A program made the position numbers and the translations under genes. From CAZGSN01 sp964371655 (GTDB lineage: Bacteria; Desulfobacterota; Binatia; HRBIN30): a stretch of DNA of 64,000 bases. Shown here one piece after another: positions 51,371 through 60,817 of the stretch (positions within the stretch are counted from its first letter, which is position 1; every line of letters begins with the position of its first letter). The DNA lies in assembly GCA_964371655.1 (NCBI GenBank), contig CAYJOD010000006.1, forward strand, positions 62,001 through 126,000, in the 5' to 3' direction. Below the pieces are notes generated by a model. That model saw only the letters and a program-made list of their open reading frames with translations, searched no databases and had not been told where the DNA came from.

Positions 51371-54300
51371 CTAGCATCCCAAACCCTTCTTGCGTGCCAA
51401 CACTCCGTCGACCCAGCGCTTCTCGTCCGTGCTCGACGGATACAGCGCGGACAACGCCTGCGCGAGTCGCCAGAAACGTTCGTCGCGGCCCGCGCCATCG
51501 TCGACCAGGAAGCGTTTGAGTGCCTCGCTGCGGCCGGCGGCAAAGAGGATCATGGATTGGTGAATGCGGTCGAGGACGGTCTGGCCGGACGCGGGCGCGC
51601 CGGTCACGCCCCAGCCTTGTTCCTCTTCGGCGGCCTCCAACTCTGCCTGGAATCCGAAGGACATTTGTTGCTTCGCCTTCTTCTTCGCCTTCTTGGCCGC
51701 CGGACCTGACTCGTCCTTGCCGAAAAGTGCCTTCGTACGCTCTGCCACGGGCAGCAGCCGGGCCTTGTCGCCCTTCACTTCGACCATCGACGTCAGTTCT
51801 TCGAGGTGAGCGCCCAATCCCTGCGCGATCTTACGGGCGGCGTCGTATTCGAGCACGAAGCCGGTGGTCTTGGCTTTCTTCGTGTCGCCTTCAGATTCGT
51901 CATCGGATTCCTCCTCCTCGCCACCCTCGCCGTTATTCACATCGGTGGCACCGGCGTTCAACGTCCAGAGCCACATGGCGGTGAGGCGCGCGTCGGGTTC
52001 GAAGCCCGTCGTGTCTGCACTCTCGAAGACCAGCGTGAGTGCTTCTTTGGCGACGGCTGCCCATACCTGCTCCAGGTATTCCTTGAGCGTGACGGTCTCA
52101 CCGCTGGCCTTTTCTACGCGGGAATAGCGAGAAAAGACTTCCAGGGCCGGACCGAGACAGGCGAAGATGGCGTCCGCACCGACGACGCCCTCTTCCGCCA
52201 AGCGCGGCATCCATTCGTGGATGCGTCGAGGCAGCTCCTGTAACACGTCGCGCCAATCGCCTATTTCGTCTGTGCGTACCGAGCCGTCCGGATTCTCGCG
52301 CGGGCGGCAAACCAAATGCACGGAGGAAGCGAGCGCGGCGGAATCCATCGCGCGAAGGCGATTTCCCATCTCCGTGTCGATGGGCCACGACCCGGTGATT
52401 GTCCATCCCGCGTCAACCATCGCTTGGAGCTGAGCTTCCCACCCACCAGTGGATTTATGGGCAAATACCACAATTCCAATTCCTGTCGGAGCGAGAACGC
52501 GTCGAGCCTCGGCCATCGCTTGCTTCATTGCCGTCTCATAGAAGACCCGGTCTTTGCCGCTGATTGCGTCCACGATGCATTCGCCGTCCTTGGGCGTCAG
52601 GAACTGAGTGAACATGCTGTCGACGTTCGCAAGGGAACGTTTGAGCCAGACAAAAAAGAAATCTGACAGGTCGGCGTATGGGACCGCGTCATAATAGGGT
52701 GGGTCGGTGATAAGTGCTGCGGCACTATCATCTGGTAGCGGGTGGCTGCATGCCGAGGCGCTGGCGACTTGTCCTGAATGCTTGTGGTCTTTGGATTCTT
52801 GCTCAAGGGCGGCCAGTAACCAACCCAGCCCCTGACTCCAACCGCCAGACCTTTCGCTCTTGGGATCGCCTTCACCAAAATCCCAGATCATCGGAAGCGC
52901 CTGCCGTGAGAATGTGTTGTTGATTCCGCTCATGTTGGGGCTGGGATCGTAGCGGCAAAGCGAGGAACAACGGTCAGCCAACCTCCCTAAGACTAGCGCA
53001 AGACAGGATTGCACAGCTTCTGAAAGTGCCCTGTCGGTCATTTGAGACGAAACCTGAGTAATCTTTTCAACGAAGACTGAAAGAGCGAGCGCTTGGCGGT
53101 GAGTGAATAAGTCACCCCATTCGAGCATCCCATAAAGTTGAACGCGAAATCCCAACGTCCCTTGGCGCGGAAGTGGCTCGTTCGGGATGAGGCTCAGTGA
53201 GCTGTCGTGCGTATCTCCCCTCCGTTTCAATTCCCGACGACTCTTGTCCAAGATTTGAAAATCACTATTCTTCGGCAAGCGGAAGAATCTTCCTTGCTTG
53301 TCCTGCTTGGTCGTCACCACACAGAGTAACCGAGCATCGTTTGCTCCGCCCCGGCGTGCCCTGAATTGCTCGCGGATGCGCGCCACCGGCGTCGTGTATC
53401 CGCAGCACGAGCAGCTTCCGGAGCCGCGTTTCACCGTGCCATCGAACTTCGGGGCTTCGATTTTGGTTTTCGGATCATCCTGGTCCACCCAGCCACCGCG
53501 TTGCTTGACGATGATTTGGAGGTCCACGCGCTTGGCTCTAGGCCGGGGCAGGAGTTGCAGGGCTACGGAGCCGTTTGTCTTCTTGGCCAGCCAGAGAGAA
53601 CGGATGAGCGGGACTTCCGCGCCGCAGGCCGGGCCTTCGCATTGGATGGTGCGCGCCCAGAGGTAGGCGATGGGCGTCGCGCCGTCGGGATCTTTGGGGT
53701 AGAACTCGGCCAGTTCATTCTCGGCCTCGCGCTTGATCCACTCGCCCCATTTGCGGACTTCATGGGCGAGGCGCTCCCCATACTTGGGGACGTATTCGAG
53801 GACGACTTTGTTGAGCAGGACGGCCACGGGGTTAAGGTCGCTGGCAAAGGCATCAGCGCCGACACGCAGGGCTTCGAGCGGGATCGAGCCGCCGCCAGCA
53901 AACGGGTCTACTACAAGTGGCCGCGTACCGGGCGCACCGCCGAGAGCTTCATGCGCTGCTTGCGTGAGGATGCGACTAGTTACGAGATACTCCTTCACCG
54001 TCGAGTTATCCCAGTTGGCGAAGTCGGCGATGAAGTCGAGCAGTGCCTGACGTAGAACCAGGTGATCATCGAGCTTACGGGGCTCTTTGTTCAGCTCGAT
54101 GAAACGCGGCATGCTCTCCTGGCCCAGCAGGTGGCGGTACTTCTCAGCCCAGCCCTGCATTTGTGCCCGTGCCACGTCGCGAAATGATTCCGGGCATAGC
54201 TCGTCTGCTGGATCGGGCCACAGCGACGCACAGATAACCGCGCGACAAGCGGCGAGCGGCCGACGTGCCCACCAGATGTGGAGCGTCGAGATGTGCCCAT

Positions 54301-54391
54301 GGCGGATCGACTTTTCCCGCCGGGCATGAGCGGAGATGCGCTTGATGGGGAGGTCGACTTCGATGAGGCGCTTTGGATAACGAGTCGTCAC
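51371..54391 (-). CDS. DUF1156 (COG1743) adenine-specific DNA methyltransferase
   Basis: A 1006-residue methyltransferase. The N-terminal DUF1156 is RYPKRLIEVDLPIKRISAHA, then HGHISTLHIWWARRPLAACR. The SAM-binding motif is VVDPFAGGGSIPLEALRVGA with DAFASDLNPVAVLLN (residues about 160-195), and the catalytic DPPYYD (about residue 563) sits in LITDPPYYDAVPYADLSDFF. A zinc-ribbon Cys set (CSCCGYTTPVARIREQF) lies between. The C-terminal 250 residues are acidic and Lys-rich. It presumably marks host DNA in a self/non-self system. GTG 54391 overlaps the stop of the HNH gene upstream (GTGA). Confidence 0.93.
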   Translation of the reverse strand: MTTRYPKRLIEVDLPIKRISAHARREKSIRHGHISTLHIWWARRPLAACRAVICASLWPDPADELCPESFRDVARAQMQGWAEKYRHLLGQESMPRFIELNKEPRKLDDHLVLRQALLDFIADFANWDNSTVKEYLVTSRILTQAAHEALGGAPGTRPLVVDPFAGGGSIPLEALRVGADAFASDLNPVAVLLNKVVLEYVPKYGERLAHEVRKWGEWIKREAENELAEFYPKDPDGATPIAYLWARTIQCEGPACGAEVPLIRSLWLAKKTNGSVALQLLPRPRAKRVDLQIIVKQRGGWVDQDDPKTKIEAPKFDGTVKRGSGSCSCCGYTTPVARIREQFRARRGGANDARLLCVVTTKQDKQGRFFRLPKNSDFQILDKSRRELKRRGDTHDSSLSLIPNEPLPRQGTLGFRVQLYGMLEWGDLFTHRQALALSVFVEKITQVSSQMTDRALSEAVQSCLALVLGRLADRCSSLCRYDPSPNMSGINNTFSRQALPMIWDFGEGDPKSERSGGWSQGLGWLLAALEQESKDHKHSGQVASASACSHPLPDDSAAALITDPPYYDAVPYADLSDFFFVWLKRSLANVDSMFTQFLTPKDGECIVDAISGKDRVFYETAMKQAMAEARRVLAPTGIGIVVFAHKSTGGWEAQLQAMVDAGWTITGSWPIDTEMGNRLRAMDSAALASSVHLVCRPRENPDGSVRTDEIGDWRDVLQELPRRIHEWMPRLAEEGVVGADAIFACLGPALEVFSRYSRVEKASGETVTLKEYLEQVWAAVAKEALTLVFESADTTGFEPDARLTAMWLWTLNAGATDVNNGEGGEEEESDDESEGDTKKAKTTGFVLEYDAARKIAQGLGAHLEELTSMVEVKGDKARLLPVAERTKALFGKDESGPAAKKAKKKAKQQMSFGFQAELEAAEEEQGWGVTGAPASGQTVLDRIHQSMILFAAGRSEALKRFLVDDGAGRDERFWRLAQALSALYPSSTDEKRWVDGVLARKKGLGC

Positions 54392-55587
54392 TTCGCCTCA
54401 CCTTGGGAAATTGAGAACAGCTGTTCCAGGACGCTGTTCTGACCTTCGAGATCGAGGATGCGAAAGTTCTCGACGATGCGGCGAATCAATCGCTGGTTGG
54501 CGTGGGCAATGGCCGCATCACGGTCGCCGGCTGGCGGAAGATGTACCAGTTCACCTGTTGGGGTCACTAGAACCGGGGAAACGCACTGATCCTGCCAACC
54601 GACCTTGAGCGTCCCGCTATGTGCGTCGCGATGGCAATTCGGACACACGACGAGAAGGTTCGCTTTTGTGTCGACGCCGCCGACACCGCGCGGATCGACG
54701 TGGTGAGCGTCGACCGTGGTGGTCGCCTCTCCACACGCCATGCATCGATGGCCCACTTCGTCCTTCTTCTCGGCAGCCAGAACTTTGTCTCGCCGGTAGA
54801 GACGAGCCTGCACAATCTTCAAATTGTCCCACAGCGAGAGGTCTTGAATGAATCGTTCCTTCGCGTTGTCGGAAAGGGGTGAGCTCGGGTCGAACTCATA
54901 ATCGATGTCGGGGTGGAATTTGAAAAGCGATCCCTGCATGCGGCGTGCACGCTCCTCCGCAATGCGTTGCTGCACGCGCTTCTCACCCAGGCGTTCCTTC
55001 AGGGTATCCCAGGAGCGATCCTTGAGGTCATCCTGGTCGAGCACCTTGTCATTGATGCCGTTGATCGCGCAACGGAGAAGGGCCCCGTAACATACCGTTA
55101 GCAAGTCCCGATTCGGGTGGTCATGCTGGCGCTGGATTCGTTCCGCCAAGCCGCGCAAGAGCAGCAACGCCTGAATGGTGCCCGACGCGGCACCGAACCC
55201 TCGAAGCGCCGCCGGCAGCAGCGTGTCAGATGCGTCGGCGTGGCGCTCCTCGAACAGGTTCTCCAAGTCGGACATTGGAAGTCCCTGACGAAGATCCCCC
55301 AGGGACTCGATTGCATACGCGCGGATGTTTTCGCGTTCATCAGCACGATACGCTCCCCAAAGAGCGTCGATGACACGGGGGCTATTGCCGCCGGAACGAA
55401 CCGCGACAATCGCCCATTCTCGCACCAGCGGATCGGAGTCGTGCAGCGCAGCAAGGCAGGCTTGCCACTCTGACTCGCTCCCCTTGGACAGCCCCTGCTC
55501 AGCCAACCGCTGGAGCGCGCGGGACCGCGTCTCGCGATCGCCGAACCGGATTTCGTCTTCGATGCCCCGCATACTTGTGGTCACCAT
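54388..55587 (-). CDS. HEAT-repeat HNH endonuclease
   Basis: A 399-residue protein. The N-terminal 170 residues are helical repeats of the HEAT type (SEWQACLAALHDSDPLVREW, VIDALWGAYRADERENIRAY, AIESLGDLRQGLPMSDLENL). Residues about 285-340 are a full HNH motif: CMACGEATTTVDAHHVDPRG, ANLLVVCPNCHRDAH, with both CxxC pairs and the catalytic His. It lies five bases after the helicase and overlaps the methyltransferase, so it is encoded inside the same transcription unit. It is the likely cleaving enzyme of the module. Confidence 0.85.
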   Translation of the reverse strand: MVTTSMRGIEDEIRFGDRETRSRALQRLAEQGLSKGSESEWQACLAALHDSDPLVREWAIVAVRSGGNSPRVIDALWGAYRADERENIRAYAIESLGDLRQGLPMSDLENLFEERHADASDTLLPAALRGFGAASGTIQALLLLRGLAERIQRQHDHPNRDLLTVCYGALLRCAINGINDKVLDQDDLKDRSWDTLKERLGEKRVQQRIAEERARRMQGSLFKFHPDIDYEFDPSSPLSDNAKERFIQDLSLWDNLKIVQARLYRRDKVLAAEKKDEVGHRCMACGEATTTVDAHHVDPRGVGGVDTKANLLVVCPNCHRDAHSGTLKVGWQDQCVSPVLVTPTGELVHLPPAGDRDAAIAHANQRLIRRIVENFRILDLEGQNSVLEQLFSISQGEAK

Positions 55588-55592
55588 CGCAA

Positions 55593-58500
55593 CTAATTAG
55601 CCGCGATCCCCATCGCCTTATGCGCCTTGCGCAGCAACTCGGCGAGTGCGCTGATATCGGCGATTCCAAGGCGACCCCGGGCAAACTCATACAGCATGAT
55701 CTTGTAGTCCTGCTTCTTGCCGTCGATTTCACGCGGCTTGCCGTCGATGACGATCTTCTTCACGCCGCCGCGCTCGTACGCTGATTCTTGAGCGTCAGGA
55801 TGTAGGCGAACGAAGTCTTCCACCACAGAGGTAGGGATCAGATCCTCAATCTCGACATCCCAGGACTTTCCCCCCTTGTCGCGGAAATCGGGTCGCTCCA
55901 GATTGAAGAAATGGCGGTTCTTCTGAAGGCCGAGCTTGGAGAGTCCTTCGGCCGCCTTGAAGCCGGAATCGTCGCCGTCGAGGATGACCACGAAGCGCCG
56001 GCCGGCATCCTCCAATCCTTTCAGGCTGCCGATGATTTCGATCATGCGACTAGTGCCGGCGCCGCCGAGGATCTTGAGCTTGCCGCCGAGGAGCAGATCT
56101 TCGCCTGCATGCTTCTTGTGCAGTGCGGCCGCCAATTCGAGATAGAGCTTGTCGGTGACACCCTCGACGACGATGTTGAACTCACCGATGCCCTCGTAGT
56201 CGGCGAATGCGTCGCAGATAAGGTTCTTTACATCGACGATCGCGTTCGCACCGATGCGGTACTGCTCCACTGTAACGATCGGGTCCCAGCCGAGGCGCGC
56301 CGGATCTTGAATGACGTGCAGCTCAGGCTCCTTGGCGCAGTTGTAGACGACGTAGAGCCAGTAATCCTTCTTGAGACGCTGCGCAGTCTTGTATTCGTTA
56401 CTAGTTAGAATCACCTCGCCCACGCCCGCACGGCCTTTCACTTCGATGAAACGAATCGCCGTAAAGGTCTCCGGGTCTTCCGGATGAGGCCGGCGTGAGC
56501 GCAGGTCGAATCCGCGGTTCTCTTGCTCGACGCTCTCGACTTGCCAACCGCGCGCTTGTTCGTGACCGATCGCATACTCAACGGCGATTCTCTCGACGTC
56601 GTCGTCACGAACCATCATCCGCAGTGCGGGAGATTCGCGATCCGGATGCGGAACAACCCAGGCGCGTCCGATCTGCTCTATATCACCGACCATGCAATGC
56701 CGCTCTTGGGCTAGCTCTGCCAATCGCCGATCCAGTCGCGCGTTCAGGTCGTCGAGACGATCCTCGACTTGCTTGATGTTCGCGGCGAGCAGCGGCGACG
56801 GATCGCCGTGCTGCTGCTGTTGGGTCAGCTCGGCAAGGCGCAGGTTCTGGCGATGGATCAGCTCCTTGAGACTGATCTGAATGTGAGTCGCGATCGTCTC
56901 GGTTTCACGCGTCCGCTCCTTGGCGATCTCTTGCAGGAATGAATCCAAGGCTTGCTCGACCAAGACGTGCTCGACCGCTTCACGATGCGGGAGCCCTTCC
57001 TCCGGTGGAGCAGTTGTCCCCTGGATGGCGGGAACGAGATCGGCAAAGACCGTCGGCTGTCGGATCGACGTGGAGCCATCGCAGTTGACCTGCACCACAA
57101 AGAGCTTGCGATGGAGCTGATGGCCGCGGCCATCTTTGACCGACGCGGCGTACACATCGAGGCGACGGGGTTCCTTGCTGTTTAAGTCGTAGAACACGGC
57201 ACCGCGTTCGAGATCGGGGCGGACGCGATCGAGCGTGTCTTCGCGGACCACTTCAAAGAGCGGGTGACCAGGCGTGACCCACTCGGACGTCGGATCTGCG
57301 GGCAACAGGGTCTTGTCGAAGACGACCTGGCGATACTCCTTGCCGAGCTTGCCAAGGCGCGGCTCAAGCCGATCGCCGATTGGCCACAGCATCTTCGGGA
57401 CGCGTCCGATACGGTAGATGTGGCATGCTGCACGGACTTCCTTCGGATGAATTCCCGCATGTGGTGCTGCCGAAAGAAAGAAATCCTCGACCACCTCGGG
57501 CACCAATCGGTTTTCCTTCGCTTCAGCCGACTTTCCGACGAGAGCGGAGAGATTGAGCTCGCGCTTCGCCAAGCCTTCGAGGGTCGACTCCGTGATCTGC
57601 CGGAATCGATCGATATCGACTTCTTGTACGATGCGATTCTTGATCGCGTCTTCGGTGAGATTCTTGGCGTACATCTCACGGAGCATTCGCTCCAGCTGGT
57701 TGGCGGGAAACACGTCACCGAGCACGTTGAAAATCTTCCCCGTACGGTGCGGATCGAGATCGTGCTCGATCTGCGCCAGCCGCTCGAAAAGTCGCTGGAG
57801 GACGCGACCTTCACGGGTGTTCGTCGCGACGAAGTTCAGGATCAGGCAATCCTTCTCCTGGCCGTAGCGGTGAATGCGGCCCATGCGCTGTTCAAGACGG
57901 ACGGGATTCCACGGAATGTCGTAGTTGATCATGAACCAGCAGAACTGCAGGTTGATGCCTTCGCCCGCTGCTTCCGTAGCCACCAGCACCTGAGCTGATT
58001 CGCGAAACTCACGCTCGGCGTACAAGCGACTGTCCTTGGTGTCGCGGTCACCGATCTTCATTCCGCCGTGAATCTGGGTGACCGACAGACCCCAATCGCG
58101 CAGCTTGCCGACGAGATAGTCGAGCGTGTCCTTGTGCTCCGTAAACAGAAGCAGCTTCATCTTCGGGTCGTCGAAGATGCCCTCTGTCTTGAGCTGTTCT
58201 TTCAGCCGCAAGAGTTTGGTTTCGACCTCGCGCTTTTCCAGATCACGAGCTTGATCGATCAGCTTGCCAAGTTCGAAGATCTCCTCCCGAAGGGCAGCTG
58301 GATCGACCGATGCAACCACGGTCTCCAAGTCGGAAATGATCTTCTGCTGCTCGTCTTCGGGTAGATCCTCGAAGTTGTCTGGGATTCTCTTCTCGATTTG
58401 CTCCTGGTGGTACTTCGCCGGGTCTTCGAGAATCTTCTCCCGACGCTCGCGCATGCGCTCCAGGCTTCGGCGCAACGCATAGGTGCTCGACGCGAAGCGG

Positions 58501-59672
58501 CGCTGCAGCATTGCCATCGTGAATCCCAGCACACGACCGCGGGCGCTGTCGTCAGCAGCGGCCTTGATCGACTGGTCTTCCACGTAGCGCGTCAGTCGGT
58601 CGTAAAGATCCCACTCGTCAGAGTCGATCGCGAACTCAATCGTCCGAACGTTGCGGTCGGTGAAGAGACGCCTCACCTCACCCGTGTCGGGATCGGGGAA
58701 GCTAACCAGTGCCTCCTTCGTACGGCGGAGGTAGAACGGTGCGCTGTTGCGGCGCATCGCCTCTTGCAGGCTGGTCACGTCGCCGTAGACATCCGGGTCG
58801 AGCAGCGAGAGGAACCGGCAGAAGTTTTCCGCGTTCCCCTTGTGGGGCGTGGCGGTCATCAGCATGTAGTGGTCGGTCATCTGCGACAGCGACTCACCAA
58901 GCTGGTACGCGAGCGTCTTCTTGTCGGCGCTGTAGGCGCTCATTTTGTGCGCCTCATCGACAATGATCAGATCCCAGTGACTGCGGAGCAGGCTGTCCTT
59001 GGCGTCCTCAATCGTGGAGACCCAGGACACTGACGTGATCACCTGGTCCTTTTCTTGGAACGGATTGGATCCGTAGTTCGCGCGCAGGACGTCGGAGCGG
59101 ATAATTTCGAATTTCTCGCGAAACTTCTCGCGCATCTCGCGCTGCCACTGGAAGGTTAGATTTGCGGGAACAACGATCAGGGTGCGTTGCACCAGGCCAC
59201 GGATCTTCAGCTCTTTGAGGAGAAGACCGGCCATGATCGTCTTGCCGGCGCCGGGGTCGTCGGCCAGCAAGAACCGGATGCGCGGGAGTTTTAGGAAGTA
59301 GTCGTAAACCGCCTCAAGCTGATGCGGCAGCGGATCGACGCGAGCGATCGACAGAGCGAAGTAAGGGTCGTACTCGTAGGCGAGGCCGAGGCGCACCGCC
59401 TCGACGCCCAACTTGAACTTACTCGCGTCACCATCGAACTGTTGGACATCTGGCGTTGCTTCGAGCAGGGCGAGCTGGGCTTCAGACAGAACCGGATCAT
59501 GAACCTTACCGGTCTTCAGCCCCTTGCCGATGAGCTTGATCGACTTGCCCATCGGCACGACCGCGAGCACCTGCACGGGCTCCGGGAAGATCGGCCCGCG
59601 GACAATGACGTTCGGTTTGAGTTGATCCGGCTGCATGAGCTTCGCTGAAATATTCCCCCAGAATTCGAGCAC
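55593..59672 (-). CDS. SNF2/HepA-type helicase fused to DUF3883 nuclease-like and TOPRIM domains
   Basis: A 1359-residue fusion and the first gene of the long defence operon. Residues about 115-640 are a SNF2 helicase: Walker A DDPGAGKT (138-145), DEAH (239-242 in LIIVDEAHKMS), LLFTEHKDTLDYLVGKL, and VATEAAGEGINLQF to RMGRIHRYGQ. Residues about 1035-1155 match DUF3883 with RFIEVKGRAGVGEVILTSNE (PD-(D/E)XK-like). From 1160 a TOPRIM domain appears: FNIVVEGVTDKLYLELAAAL (E1170) and FVVILDGDDSGFKAAEGL (D1232, D1234), like OLD nucleases. The GTG at 59672 is the frame start, but ATG at 59639 (MQPDQLKP) fits the family start better. Confidence 0.9.
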   Translation of the reverse strand: MLEFWGNISAKLMQPDQLKPNVIVRGPIFPEPVQVLAVVPMGKSIKLIGKGLKTGKVHDPVLSEAQLALLEATPDVQQFDGDASKFKLGVEAVRLGLAYEYDPYFALSIARVDPLPHQLEAVYDYFLKLPRIRFLLADDPGAGKTIMAGLLLKELKIRGLVQRTLIVVPANLTFQWQREMREKFREKFEIIRSDVLRANYGSNPFQEKDQVITSVSWVSTIEDAKDSLLRSHWDLIIVDEAHKMSAYSADKKTLAYQLGESLSQMTDHYMLMTATPHKGNAENFCRFLSLLDPDVYGDVTSLQEAMRRNSAPFYLRRTKEALVSFPDPDTGEVRRLFTDRNVRTIEFAIDSDEWDLYDRLTRYVEDQSIKAAADDSARGRVLGFTMAMLQRRFASSTYALRRSLERMRERREKILEDPAKYHQEQIEKRIPDNFEDLPEDEQQKIISDLETVVASVDPAALREEIFELGKLIDQARDLEKREVETKLLRLKEQLKTEGIFDDPKMKLLLFTEHKDTLDYLVGKLRDWGLSVTQIHGGMKIGDRDTKDSRLYAEREFRESAQVLVATEAAGEGINLQFCWFMINYDIPWNPVRLEQRMGRIHRYGQEKDCLILNFVATNTREGRVLQRLFERLAQIEHDLDPHRTGKIFNVLGDVFPANQLERMLREMYAKNLTEDAIKNRIVQEVDIDRFRQITESTLEGLAKRELNLSALVGKSAEAKENRLVPEVVEDFFLSAAPHAGIHPKEVRAACHIYRIGRVPKMLWPIGDRLEPRLGKLGKEYRQVVFDKTLLPADPTSEWVTPGHPLFEVVREDTLDRVRPDLERGAVFYDLNSKEPRRLDVYAASVKDGRGHQLHRKLFVVQVNCDGSTSIRQPTVFADLVPAIQGTTAPPEEGLPHREAVEHVLVEQALDSFLQEIAKERTRETETIATHIQISLKELIHRQNLRLAELTQQQQHGDPSPLLAANIKQVEDRLDDLNARLDRRLAELAQERHCMVGDIEQIGRAWVVPHPDRESPALRMMVRDDDVERIAVEYAIGHEQARGWQVESVEQENRGFDLRSRRPHPEDPETFTAIRFIEVKGRAGVGEVILTSNEYKTAQRLKKDYWLYVVYNCAKEPELHVIQDPARLGWDPIVTVEQYRIGANAIVDVKNLICDAFADYEGIGEFNIVVEGVTDKLYLELAAALHKKHAGEDLLLGGKLKILGGAGTSRMIEIIGSLKGLEDAGRRFVVILDGDDSGFKAAEGLSKLGLQKNRHFFNLERPDFRDKGGKSWDVEIEDLIPTSVVEDFVRLHPDAQESAYERGGVKKIVIDGKPREIDGKKQDYKIMLYEFARGRLGIADISALAELLRKAHKAMGIAAN

Positions 59673-59800
59673 CTATACCAGAAAAGACAACAAGACCGAA
59701 CGTTGGCTCAGGCAGCGCCAGAAGGGCTCAGTTAGGATCTGCTGCTCGCGAATTGCAGAAGCAGCGCTCACATTTTTCAGTCAGCATACGGCGTCGGTCA

Positions 59801-60817
59801 CTACGCCGGAGTGATCAGACCCTCTACGCCTTCCCAGGCGCGGCGCGCCTTGACGTGAATGGGAGTGGACGGAAGTCTCGTTCCGTCGCTCGACTCCCAC
59901 CACCCAAGATTTTCGTCGGATTCAGCACTCTTGGATCCGCCCTCAAATACGGAATGCAGGATCGAGCGTTCCGGAACGCGCATGCGAGGGTGAATTCGAA
60001 AGCTCGTGCGGCGCGCCTCGCCGTTCTCGATCACAGTGACCGCGCGGAGAGCTGGAACCGGTCGAGACGCGAACCCAAAACCCATCTGATTTGCTTGACG
60101 GATTTCGTCCTTTCGAAGCGCAAGTTCGGCCTTGATCAAGATGACGGGTGTGGGCCACGCCTGAACAAATCCCGTTAACGCAGACTCGCGACTCGCTTCC
60201 GGACAGAGACGAGCCTTCAAAGAATCAATTTTATCGAAGCAGATCTTCCCGTCTATGTGTGGTCTCACCAGCGATGGCAGAAACCCGAGATGACCTGCGA
60301 CGATATCCATCATGGATTCCTCGGGATCTTTGGAGTCTCGATCTGAATGAGTTCGGCGGAAGGCAAGCCGCAGTTGATCGGTCAAACAAATCAAATGCGC
60401 GAGCTCGTGCCACTTCGTGAAATATTCCCGTGAAGCCTTTTCTCCACGACAGTCAATGACGGACACGAAGCGAGGTTCCCAGGAATCTCTCTTGCGGCGC
60501 TGGAACGTGATTCCGAACACTTCACCGCTCAGTTCATTCTTAAGGTTCGCAAAACCGACCTCACCCTTCGCGACATAGCGACCTCTAACGTCCTGCAAAT
60601 CTTCGTCGCTCCTTATCACTTCGAACGTGGTTTCGAGCCTGCCCCTCACCATATCCGTCAGCTGGCTCAGGCTGTCACAGCCAGAGAACTCGCGCACGAT
60701 AGCCGCTATTCGCTTCTCGCAGAAATCTCGGATAGCGGATGTTGGGTCATTCCCCTTAAGGCCAAGGTCCCGAGCCAGGGTCCAGATCTTGGGCGACTTA
60801 TTGAGCCGCGACGCCAT
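59801..60817 (-). CDS. CapP-like ImmA/IrrE-type metallopeptidase
   Basis: A 338-residue zinc peptidase. The site is HELAH (137-141 in FTKWHELAHLICL) with a downstream Glu in DPEESMMDIVAGHLGF (residues 165-180), the HExxH...E ligand set of ImmA/IrrE-like enzymes. ATG 60817 shares one base with the HTH stop (TAATG), so the pair is co-translated. In CBASS loci, CapP cleaves the repressor CapH after DNA damage and releases immunity expression; this gene's position beside CBASS genes fits that role. The longer frame to 60859 overlaps the HTH gene and is rejected. Confidence 0.8.
   Translation of the reverse strand: MASRLNKSPKIWTLARDLGLKGNDPTSAIRDFCEKRIAAIVREFSGCDSLSQLTDMVRGRLETTFEVIRSDEDLQDVRGRYVAKGEVGFANLKNELSGEVFGITFQRRKRDSWEPRFVSVIDCRGEKASREYFTKWHELAHLICLTDQLRLAFRRTHSDRDSKDPEESMMDIVAGHLGFLPSLVRPHIDGKICFDKIDSLKARLCPEASRESALTGFVQAWPTPVILIKAELALRKDEIRQANQMGFGFASRPVPALRAVTVIENGEARRTSFRIHPRMRVPERSILHSVFEGGSKSAESDENLGWWESSDGTRLPSTPIHVKARRAWEGVEGLITPA

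Noticed and set aside
46395..59672. Complete BREX or DISARM system
   Set aside because: PglZ, BrxA and BrxL are absent, and there is no DrmA/DrmB/DrmC set.
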